NCBI GenBank assembly: GCA_007130545.1
Contig: SLSG01000022.1
Location: forward strand, 1-6,532
DNA from: Bacteroidales bacterium
Lineage (GTDB): Bacteria > Bacteroidota > Bacteroidia > Bacteroidales > UBA7960
DNA: 6,532 nt
Direction: 5' to 3'
Shown one piece after another: positions 1-5,868 of the stretch (the stretch's first letter is position 1; each line of letters starts with the position of its first letter). The position numbers and the translations under genes are program-made. The notes beneath the pieces were generated by a model. It did not search any database, had not been told where the DNA came from, and worked only from the letters and a program-made list of their open reading frames with translations.

Positions 1-1596
1 AAGACGGAAGCCATTGGCACCATTTGCAACTATTGTTCTGTGGGCTGCGAGATCGAGCTGCACCATAAATCGGGCTTCTTCAGCCGGGTTACGGGGAATA
101 AAGGGCTGGTGAACAAGGATGGGAGCATCTGCCGCTTTGCAAAGTTTGGCTATGCATACCTCAACAACAAAAGCCGCATCACCACACCCCTGCGGAAAGA
201 AAACGGAAAATTCCGGGAGATCGGTTTTCAGGAAGCCTTCCGCATCATCGCGGATAAGATCCAGTCAGCCGAACCCAACCAGCTTGCATTTTTTGCCGGT
301 GCCCGCCTCACGAACGAGGAGCAGTACCTGGTGCAGAAGCTTGCGCGGGCCGGGGCAAAGACCGGCAATGTATCCAGCTTCCATTACCTGGACCGGGGCG
401 AAGGCTATATGGACAACAGCCGGCGCAGCATTCCGTTTGATCAGATCGCCCAGGCGGAGCACCTGTACTTTCTGGGCAGCGAGATCAATATGGAGAATGC
501 CGTACCGGGCTTCTATGCTTTTAGCCATCACTTCCAAAAGCAGGTGCCCGTCACGGTGATCACCACCCGGGAGGACGACAAGATGGCCCACAAGGCCACG
601 GAGGTCATGCGTATAAAATCCTATTATTATTTCGTGCGGGCCGCAATCCATTATATCCTGTCAAACCAACTGGAGAACAAGGTCTTTCTTAATGACCACT
701 GCAATGGGCTCGACGGCTTCCGGGAGGAAGTGCTCGCCCAGAATTACGAGGACCTGCTGGAAAAAGCCGGATGCACCTCCGAACAATTGGCCGCATTTGC
801 CGGCACATTCAACGCCACACACCAGTCCCTCCTGTTCTTTGCAGAAAAGCACCTGTCTTCCAATGCCTGCCTTGAACTCAAGAACCTGGCCATGATTACC
901 GGCAAATCAGGCAAGTCGGGCGCCGGACTCATCCCCCTCAAGGAGAAGAACAACGCCCAGGGTCTCTTCGACATGGGAGTCAGTCTGGGGCTTGCACCAG
1001 GCGGACAAGCCATCACAGACCCTGCCTTGCGGGAACAGCTGGAGAAGCTCTGGAAGATGGACCGGCTGCCGGAGGGGACTGCTGACGGACTCTGGAAATC
1101 GATGCAACAGGGCAACATAAAACAAGCCTTCGTCTTTTCGGAAGACCCGCTGGGTTGTGCATTGGACAAGGAGGATGTGAAGGATGTGCTTAAGCGGCTG
1201 GACTTCCTGGTGGTGCAGGACCTGTTCATGAGCGAGACGGCAGAACTGGCGGACCTGGTGCTGCCGGCCTCACTGCACTTTGAGACCGGGGGCAGCTTCA
1301 CCAATACCCAAAAGTTTATACAACAATTCAGGGCAGCCCATCCGTCACCGATCGAAATGACGGCACTGGCGCAGCTGGGGAATATGCTATCTGCCCTGGG
1401 GGTCGAAATGCCCGGAAATGACACGGCTTCGGTTCTGCTGGAAGTGGCCGGTATGCTGAAACACGGCAGCAATGGCGGACCCACACCCCTGGTTTGTACC
1501 GGCGGGGACAATGCCAACAGAATGTTCGACCATGGCTGTGACTTGTTGGTGAAGCGTTTTGAAGACAGTTGGAAGGAAACATTCAATCAAGTATAA
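1..1596 (+). CDS. NuoG/formate-dehydrogenase-like molybdopterin oxidoreductase family protein, 5' end outside window
   Basis: The frame is open from base 1, so the gene is cut by the window edge; 531 residues are visible (fragment numbering below). A 4Fe-4S motif opens the fragment: C9, C12, C16, C44, spaced C-x2-C-x3-C-x27-C as in the Fe4S4 domain of NuoG and formate dehydrogenases. The molybdopterin-family fold follows, with an NNAQGLFDMG-like segment near 317-326, the SEDP turn near 380-383, the ADLVLPA stretch ending near 423, and GGSFTNTQ at about 430-437. Only about 88 residues follow, so the usual C-terminal dinucleotide-binding domain is absent. The catalytic Cys/Sec-His expected after residue 124 is not seen, and C44 is followed by R-F-A-K instead of the usual x-K-G-R. 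The likely role is cytoplasmic electron transfer in an NADH-linked complex, not formate oxidation; this is inference. The N-terminus may carry further ferredoxin-like domains. An internal GTG at 40 is not the true start because it lies inside the cysteine motif. Confidence 0.8.
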   Translation, partial: KTEAIGTICNYCSVGCEIELHHKSGFFSRVTGNKGLVNKDGSICRFAKFGYAYLNNKSRITTPLRKENGKFREIGFQEAFRIIADKIQSAEPNQLAFFAGARLTNEEQYLVQKLARAGAKTGNVSSFHYLDRGEGYMDNSRRSIPFDQIAQAEHLYFLGSEINMENAVPGFYAFSHHFQKQVPVTVITTREDDKMAHKATEVMRIKSYYYFVRAAIHYILSNQLENKVFLNDHCNGLDGFREEVLAQNYEDLLEKAGCTSEQLAAFAGTFNATHQSLLFFAEKHLSSNACLELKNLAMITGKSGKSGAGLIPLKEKNNAQGLFDMGVSLGLAPGGQAITDPALREQLEKLWKMDRLPEGTADGLWKSMQQGNIKQAFVFSEDPLGCALDKEDVKDVLKRLDFLVVQDLFMSETAELADLVLPASLHFETGGSFTNTQKFIQQFRAAHPSPIEMTALAQLGNMLSALGVEMPGNDTASVLLEVAGMLKHGSNGGPTPLVCTGGDNANRMFDHGCDLLVKRFEDSWKETFNQV

Positions 1597-1601
1597 AACC
1601 C

Positions 1602-2057
1602 ATGAAGACATTTGGTTCGATCGATGAGATCCTGGACTTCGCGATGAAGTCAGAACAGGAGGCAGTGGATTTCTACACCAGCCTGGCAGAAAAAATGAAA
1701 AGCAGGGAGATCAAGGACATCTTCCTCGAGTTTGCCCGGGAAGAGGTCGCCCACAAGGCCCGCCTGCAGAAGATCAAGGAAGAAAAGGTCTTTGACATGG
1801 AGGTGGAGAAGGTACAGGATCTGAAGATATCAGATTATGTGGTCAGCATAAAACCATCCGACGATATGGAATATGCAGACGCGCTTGTGCTGGCCATGAA
1901 AAAAGAAAAGGCGGCATTCAAGCTGTATACCGCCCTTTCTGAAAGGACCGATGTTCCGGAACTGAAAAAAGTATTCCAGGCACTGGCCGTAGAGGAATCC
2001 AAACACAAACTACGGTTCGAACTGGAATACGATGAATACGTGATGCGCGAGAATTAG
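1602..2057 (+). CDS. Ferritin-like di-iron protein (rubrerythrin-type, no rubredoxin domain)
   Basis: The product is 151 residues and forms a predicted four-helix bundle of two similar halves. All six di-iron ligands of the rubrerythrin/ferritin-like class can be read: E18 (E-x6-Y25), E48-x2-H51, E102 (E-x6-Y109) and E132-x2-H135. There is no cysteine at all, so the rubredoxin domain of classical rubrerythrin is missing, and there is no signal peptide or membrane segment. Known relatives reduce peroxide or O2 at the di-iron site or handle iron; the actual substrate here cannot be told. The ATG at 1602 was chosen because it lies 5 bp after the upstream stop and begins the conserved helix region. 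A TTG at 1569 would add 11 residues inside the preceding gene. No Shine-Dalgarno is visible. The 5-bp gap suggests co-transcription with the oxidoreductase, which would suit protection of its iron-sulfur clusters from oxygen (inference). Its TAG overlaps the stop of the convergent hsp20 gene. Confidence 0.88.
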   Translation: MKTFGSIDEILDFAMKSEQEAVDFYTSLAEKMKSREIKDIFLEFAREEVAHKARLQKIKEEKVFDMEVEKVQDLKISDYVVSIKPSDDMEYADALVLAMKKEKAAFKLYTALSERTDVPELKKVFQALAVEESKHKLRFELEYDEYVMREN

Positions 2058-2488
2058 GAGATGGCGATCTGCTTCGGTGGCTTACGTTTGGCCTCTTCCC
2101 TTTTGGGGATGGTGATGCGCAAAATGCCGTCCTTGTGGTTGGCCTTGATCTTTTCCGCATTCACGGCCTCCGGCAAACTGAAGGAACGCATAAATGAAGA
2201 ATAGCTAAACTCGCGGCGCATGTAGCGGCCATCTTTTTCTTCATTCTTCAGCTCCTTCTCCGAGGAAATGGTGAGGACATTGTTGTCCAGGTCGATCTTG
2301 AAGTCCTGCTTGTCCAGCCCGGGTGCAGCCACCTCGATCTGGAAATCATCGGTGTTCTCGATCACATTGATTGCCGGTGTACTGACACCGGTTCTTTCTG
2401 ATAAGATACTGTCCATCAGGTCCCTGCCGAAAAACTCATCGATCAAGCTCGGCATGGTTGCCCGACTTTTTCTTAACATGGGTAGCAT
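2054..2488 (-). CDS. hsp20: Small heat-shock protein, Hsp20/alpha-crystallin family
   Basis: The product is 144 residues, normal for the family. It is an ATP-independent cytoplasmic holdase that binds unfolding proteins as a large oligomer. The alpha-crystallin domain covers roughly residues 37-130. It includes the SFMRSFSLPEAV segment (about 98-109) and the DGILRITIPK strand (about 120-129), which matches the family's G-x-L hallmark. The tail ends with an I-x-I motif (IAI, 141-143), the known inter-dimer contact. The N-terminus has the short LPSLIDEFF-like amphipathic segment common in bacterial homologs. The ATG at 2488 was chosen because a GGAGG lies 8 bases upstream. An in-frame ATG at 2503, preceded by an A7 run, would add 5 residues (MEDRA) and cannot be excluded in an organism that often uses A-rich leaders. 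The gene is monocistronic here, converges on the ferritin-like gene with overlapping stops, and has a possible sigma-54 promoter. Confidence 0.95.
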   Translation of the reverse strand: MLPMLRKSRATMPSLIDEFFGRDLMDSILSERTGVSTPAINVIENTDDFQIEVAAPGLDKQDFKIDLDNNVLTISSEKELKNEEKDGRYMRREFSYSSFMRSFSLPEAVNAEKIKANHKDGILRITIPKREEAKRKPPKQIAIS

Positions 2489-2496
2489 AGCTCGAT

Positions 2497-2501
2497 CCTC
2501 C
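2497..2501 (-). promoter_or_regulatory. Shine-Dalgarno site of hsp20
   Basis: GGAGG on the minus strand lies 8 bases before the ATG at 2488. It decides the choice of that start over the in-frame ATG at 2503, whose own codon runs into the motif. Most other starts in this window lack such a site. Confidence 0.6.
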
Positions 2502-2543
2502 ATTTTTTTAGGTTAGACATGGGTTGATTCTCAGTAAACCCCA

Positions 2544-2559
2544 TTCAAAGTGCATGCCA
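2544..2559 (-). promoter_or_regulatory. Possible sigma-54 (-24/-12) promoter for hsp20
   Basis: The minus strand reads TGGCATGCACTTTGAA. This fits the -24 consensus TGGCAYR fully and the -12 consensus TTGCW with one mismatch. The spacing from GG to the -12 dinucleotide is exactly 10 bases, but that dinucleotide is GA instead of the near-invariant GC. Transcription would start near 2533, giving a leader of about 45 nt. In E. coli the small heat-shock gene ibpB has been reported to have a sigma-54 promoter besides its sigma-32 one, so the arrangement has precedent. The mismatch keeps this tentative. Confidence 0.35.
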
Positions 2560-2604
2560 GACCTAAAATAGCCCCTCCACATAGAGAAATGACCGTCATT
2601 TAAA

Positions 2605-2648
2605 GACATTTTGACACTTATCCAGGGGGTTCGTCATGTCAAAATGTC
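2605..2648. promoter_or_regulatory. Perfect 12-bp inverted repeat, probable protein-binding site
   Basis: GACATTTTGACA (2605-2616) and its exact reverse complement TGTCAAAATGTC (2637-2648) are separated by 20 bp. Each arm contains the same 4-base word twice with an 8-bp period, so the site holds four GACA/TGTC elements. Measured from the sigma-54-like element it lies about 72-115 bp upstream of the predicted hsp20 start, the usual place for an enhancer-binding activator. It also lies 132-175 bp upstream of mrpA and could serve that gene. The arms are AT-rich, the loop is long and there is no T tract, so an RNA terminator is unlikely. The binding protein is unknown. Confidence 0.5.
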
Positions 2649-2715
2649 AATTTCCTTCCGACCCAATTTTCTTCCATTCCATAAACAATATTTGACCTAC
2701 AGGTGTTATAAAACG

Positions 2716-2732
2716 GTAAATTCAGTAAATTC
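2716..2732. repeat. 8-bp tandem direct repeat in the mrpA upstream region
   Basis: GTAAATTC occurs twice (2716-2723 and 2725-2732), separated by a single A, giving a 9-bp period. It lies 48-64 bp before the mrpA start and could be a small operator or chance. No known regulator is recognised. Confidence 0.3.
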
Positions 2733-2747
2733 GCCTTGCAGCTTGTT

Positions 2748-2770
2748 CCGGTGGATACCGGTTTTTTTTT
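2748..2770 (+). terminator. Hairpin plus T9 tract just upstream of mrpA; possible intrinsic terminator or attenuator
   Basis: CCGGT (2748-2752) pairs with ACCGG (2757-2761) around a GGAT loop, and nine T residues follow (2762-2770). This is the form of a Rho-independent terminator on the plus strand. The stem is short (5 bp) but has four G-C pairs. It ends 9 bases before the mrpA ATG, so it cannot terminate any upstream coding gene on this strand: the nearest plus-strand gene ends at 2057 and an opposite-strand gene lies between. It could be an attenuator in the mrp leader, the end of a short leader RNA, or a structure that affects translation. Confidence 0.4.
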
Positions 2771-2779
2771 GAGAAACAC

Positions 2780-5104
2780 ATGCCAATGAGTACGGGACTG
2801 TTCATTCTGATTTTGTTCGTCTTGGCCGGTCTGGCCCCCTTTACCCGCAGATACCTTGGAAATACAGCCGGATGGGTTTTTGCCCTGTTCCCGTTTGGCG
2901 GATTTATTTACTACCTGAGCCTGCTGCCGGCCGTAAACACCGGACAGTTGATCATGGAAAGCCATGCCTGGCTGCCTGTGTACGGAATAGACTTTTCATT
3001 TTACATAGATGGGTTCAGTATCCTGTTCAGCCTCATCGTACTGGGTATTGGTACCTTTATTCTGGTCTATGCCGGATATTATATGCGTCCCTATCCGATG
3101 AAGGGCAGGTTCATGGGGTACCTGGTCTTTTTCATGGCTTCCATGCAGGGGGTGGTGGTTTCGGGCAACCTGATTACGATGTTCGTGTTCTGGGAGCTTA
3201 CCAGCATCAGCTCCTACCTGTTGATCGGCTACCATCACGAAAAACCGGAAGCCCGCTCGGCGGCGCTGCAAGCTTTGTTGATTACGGGGTTTGGCGGACT
3301 CGCACTGCTGGGTGGGTTTGTGCTGATGGCCATCCCATACGGCACTTATGAATTACAGGCCATGTTCGCCAATCCCGATGCCATCCGCAATAGCGGACTG
3401 TACCTTCCGGCCCTGCTGCTGATCCTTGCCGGGGCATTTACCAAGTCGGCCCAGTTCCCATTCCATTTCTGGCTTCCCGGGGCCATGGCCGCCCCCTCCC
3501 CAGTGAGTGCCTTCCTGCATTCGGCCACGATGGTCAAGGCAGGCGTGTTCCTGCTTGCCAGGCTCAACCCGGTCATGGGGGGCACGGAGCTCTGGTATGT
3601 GCTGCTTTCTGCGTTCGGGGCCGTCACCATGGTTGCAGGGGCCTGGCTCAGCATCACCCAGACCGACCTGAAACGGATCCTGGCCTATACCACGGTGAGT
3701 GCACTGGGGACCCTCGTCCTGCTGATCGGTACCGGCACCGAGTACGCCATCAACGCCATGATTATTTTCCTGGTGGTCCATGCATTGTACAAGGGCACAT
3801 TGTTCATGATGGCCGGCAATATTGAGAAAATGAGCGGCACCCGGGATATCACAAAACTTGGCGGGTTGTATGCCTATATGCCGAAGGCTGCCCTGATTAT
3901 GGGTCTGGCCCTGGTGTCCATGGCAGGGATTCCACCCCTGCTGGGCTTTATCGGCAAGGAACTCATTTACGAGGCCAAGGTGTACGCCCCCAGTTGGCGT
4001 TATCTGGTGGTGGTGGCCAGCTTTTTCACCAATGTCGTTTTGGTCTTCCTTTCGCTGAGGCTCTGGCTGGATGTCTTCGGCGGAAAGACCCCGGCTTACA
4101 GTAAGAAACCGGCAGAGCCATCCCTGGCCTTGATAATCGGACCCTTGTTCCTCGTTTTGGCAAGCCTTGTCATGGGACTCTTCCCGGCGACCATCGCCAC
4201 CCCGCTAACCTCGGCTGCGGTCATCTCCGTAAGTCCGACTATAGGTGCCATCAAGCTGAAGATCTGGCACGGGTTTAACCTCGTACTCGGACTCAGCGCG
4301 CTGACCGTGCTGTGCGGCGTGCTGGTCTATAAATACAAGGAGGCCGTGATCGGGTTTGCAAACAAGGTCAACCTGCGTTACTTCACCAGGGAGTTCGCCC
4401 AGCTCTTCTCCGCAGGCATTGAGTATTTCCTGCTCATTACAAAGGCGCAGACAAAAAACATACAGCACGGCTATCACCGCTTCTACCTGATGACAATTTT
4501 CGTGGTGGCCTCCATCCTGGTTTGGTCGATTATCTGGCGCAGCGACCCGCTGGTGCTGGAACTGGATTTTTCTGACATGCCGCTGAACCTGGTGGCCGTG
4601 GTGGTGCTGATCGTCACCGCAGCGCTTTCCGCCGTGGCCACCCACTCCCGGATCATCGCACTGATCGCAACCGGCGTCATCGGCTTTGGCATTACCATTA
4701 TTTTCATTGCCTTCAGCGGGGTGGACCTGGCCATTACGATGGTGATGGTGGAGGTGCTGATGGTGATCATGGCGGTCGCAGTCCTTTACCACCTGCCCAG
4801 GTATGTAAAATATTCCGCAACCGGGGCCAGGATGAGGGACGGTCTTGTGGCGGGTTTGGTCGGGGGTTTCATGATGGTGCTGGTCTTGCAGGCCGGCACT
4901 TCCCAGCTGGAGGAACCCATATCCGAATTCTTTAAGGAAATGAGCTATTCAGAAGCCTTTGGCCGAAATATCGTAAACGTGATTTTGGTAGACTTCAGGG
5001 CGCTGGACACCTTGGGGGAGATTACCGTTATCGCCATCGCAGCCCTGGGCATTTTTTCGATGATCAAACTTGCCAGAGAACAATCTCAGATTAAAAAAAA
5101 TTAA
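2780..5104 (+). CDS. mrpA: Mrp/Mnh-type Na+/H+ antiporter subunit A
   Basis: The product is a 774-residue polytopic inner-membrane protein, close to the usual MrpA length of about 800. It is the largest subunit of the multisubunit cation/proton antiporter and is related to NuoL of complex I. Residues about 65-115 match the NuoL N-terminal region. Residues about 130-410 form the proton-pumping core, with E139 (FVFWELTS), K222 (FTKSAQFPFHFWLP), H248 and K253 (HSATMVKAG), K338 (HALYKGTLFM) and K393 (GFIGKELI). The MrpA-specific C-terminus (about 600-765, MbhD/MbhE-like) contains E658 in a Met/Val-rich helix, and D738, D743 and E747 in VDFRALDTLGE. These correspond in position to acidic residues shown to matter in Bacillus MrpA. 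No key residue is missing. The start is ATG 2780; a second in-frame ATG at 2786 is possible, and neither has a Shine-Dalgarno. It is the first gene of the operon, 3 bp before mrpB, and is preceded by a terminator-like hairpin. Confidence 0.95.
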   Translation: MPMSTGLFILILFVLAGLAPFTRRYLGNTAGWVFALFPFGGFIYYLSLLPAVNTGQLIMESHAWLPVYGIDFSFYIDGFSILFSLIVLGIGTFILVYAGYYMRPYPMKGRFMGYLVFFMASMQGVVVSGNLITMFVFWELTSISSYLLIGYHHEKPEARSAALQALLITGFGGLALLGGFVLMAIPYGTYELQAMFANPDAIRNSGLYLPALLLILAGAFTKSAQFPFHFWLPGAMAAPSPVSAFLHSATMVKAGVFLLARLNPVMGGTELWYVLLSAFGAVTMVAGAWLSITQTDLKRILAYTTVSALGTLVLLIGTGTEYAINAMIIFLVVHALYKGTLFMMAGNIEKMSGTRDITKLGGLYAYMPKAALIMGLALVSMAGIPPLLGFIGKELIYEAKVYAPSWRYLVVVASFFTNVVLVFLSLRLWLDVFGGKTPAYSKKPAEPSLALIIGPLFLVLASLVMGLFPATIATPLTSAAVISVSPTIGAIKLKIWHGFNLVLGLSALTVLCGVLVYKYKEAVIGFANKVNLRYFTREFAQLFSAGIEYFLLITKAQTKNIQHGYHRFYLMTIFVVASILVWSIIWRSDPLVLELDFSDMPLNLVAVVVLIVTAALSAVATHSRIIALIATGVIGFGITIIFIAFSGVDLAITMVMVEVLMVIMAVAVLYHLPRYVKYSATGARMRDGLVAGLVGGFMMVLVLQAGTSQLEEPISEFFKEMSYSEAFGRNIVNVILVDFRALDTLGEITVIAIAALGIFSMIKLAREQSQIKKN

Positions 5105-5107
5105 GCC

Positions 5108-5521
5108 ATGGAATCCGTCATTCTGCAGATCGCTGCACGCCATATGCGCCCCTTGCTGATTATTTTGTCACTGGTGGTGCTATACCGCGGCCACAATGAG
5201 CCGGGTGGGGGGTTTATTGGCGGATTGATGCTGGGGGCTGCATTCATACTCTACGCCATGGGATTCGGGGTAAAAAAGACCCAGGAAAGCATTTTTTTCA
5301 GTCCGGTTACGATGACGGCAGTCGGACTCCTCGTGGCACTTGCCAGTGGGATACCCGCCTTGTTTGCCGGACATATATTCATGACCGGGGAATGGGTGAC
5401 CTTTTTCCAGGGCAGCGCAATGGAACTTAAGCTCGGAACCCCCCTGCTTTTTGACCTGGGGGTTTATTTTGCGGTGGCTGGAATGCTCACGCTGGTCATG
5501 TTCTCAATTATGGAGGAATAG
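5108..5521 (+). CDS. mrpB: Mrp/Mnh-type Na+/H+ antiporter subunit B
   Basis: The product is a 137-residue membrane protein, typical for MrpB, with about four hydrophobic segments. Two family signatures are intact: RGHNEPGGGFIGGL at 27-40 and GTPLLFDLGVY at 110-120. It is an integral subunit of the Mrp complex, needed for assembly and cation transport in studied systems. It is a separate gene here, as in the seven-gene (A to G) operon type and unlike systems where A and B are fused. It starts 3 bp after the mrpA stop, behind an A8 run and without a Shine-Dalgarno. Its last codons contain the ribosome-binding site of mrpC. Confidence 0.95.
   Translation: MESVILQIAARHMRPLLIILSLVVLYRGHNEPGGGFIGGLMLGAAFILYAMGFGVKKTQESIFFSPVTMTAVGLLVALASGIPALFAGHIFMTGEWVTFFQGSAMELKLGTPLLFDLGVYFAVAGMLTLVMFSIMEE
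5512..5516 (+). promoter_or_regulatory. Shine-Dalgarno site of mrpC inside the end of mrpB
   Basis: GGAGG lies 8 bases before the mrpC ATG and is part of the final Met-Glu-Glu-stop codons of mrpB. The spacing equals that of the hsp20 site. This suggests translational coupling of mrpB and mrpC. Confidence 0.55.
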
Positions 5522-5524
5522 GCA

Positions 5525-5866
5525 ATGTTGATTTTACTGGCAGTATTGATAGGTGTGTTATACGGATCTGCGGTTTACCTGCTGCTCAGGAGGAATATCT
5601 TCAAACTGGTACTCGGATTGATATTCCTGGGGCATGCCACCAATTTGCTGTTGTTTGTGGCAAGCGGACTAACCAGTGGTTATCCGGCCTTTGTCCGCGG
5701 ACTGGCCGGGGAGACCGGGAAAATGGCCGATCCCCTGCCCCAGGCCCTGATCCTGACGGCAATTGTAATCGGACTGGGGGTTACGGCATTTGCGCTGGTG
5801 CTGGTTTACCGATTTTACAGCGTAACAAAAACGGTTGATTTGGACGAACTTTCTGAAAACGAATAG
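5525..5866 (+). CDS. mrpC: Mrp/Mnh-type Na+/H+ antiporter subunit C (NuoK-like)
   Basis: The product is 113 residues with three predicted membrane helices (about 2-22, 27-47, 73-98) and a short acidic cytoplasmic tail, the usual MrpC plan. It is homologous to NuoK/NuoK-like subunits of complex I. The conserved loop and third helix, ADPLPQALILTAIVIGLGVTA (68-88), and the LGHATNLLLF segment (35-44) are intact. The glycine near position 83 lies where a functionally important glycine has been described in Bacillus MrpC. The gene starts 3 bp after mrpB with a clear Shine-Dalgarno and ends 2 bp before mrpD, so one polycistronic message is expected. Confidence 0.95.
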   Translation: MLILLAVLIGVLYGSAVYLLLRRNIFKLVLGLIFLGHATNLLLFVASGLTSGYPAFVRGLAGETGKMADPLPQALILTAIVIGLGVTAFALVLVYRFYSVTKTVDLDELSENE

Positions 5867-5868
5867 GT

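Noticed and set aside
744..1586. Long open frame of about 280 codons on the minus strand, antisense to the NuoG-like gene
   Set aside because: Its translation is Ser/Pro/Arg-rich with no recognisable domain, and it lies wholly inside a gene with clear family motifs. It is a by-product of GC-biased third codon positions.
1569..1601. An upstream TTG start for the ferritin-like gene
   Set aside because: It overlaps the preceding coding sequence, has no ribosome-binding site, and adds 11 residues outside the conserved fold.
2611..2640. A TTGACA that matches a sigma-70 -35 element exactly
   Set aside because: The sequence 16-18 bp downstream has no -10 resemblance, and TTGACA is better explained as part of the inverted-repeat arm.
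2636..2695. A 19-codon plus-strand frame upstream of mrpA that could be a leader peptide
   Set aside because: It begins inside the inverted repeat, has only a weak G-rich sequence before it and no meaningful codon run, and it stops 52 bp before the hairpin. There is not enough to call it a gene.
2688..2696. AATATTTG and a nearby TTGACC as a plus-strand promoter for mrpA
   Set aside because: The first partly resembles the Bacteroidota -7 element but lacks a well-spaced -33 partner. The second has no acceptable -10 at 16-18 bp. A promoter for mrpA must exist, but I cannot place it.
4205..4792. Minus-strand open frame with a strikingly His-rich start
   Set aside because: The His runs are the complement of the repeated Val (GTG) and Met (ATG) codons of the mrpA C-terminal helices. 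It is a shadow of mrpA, not a metal-binding protein.
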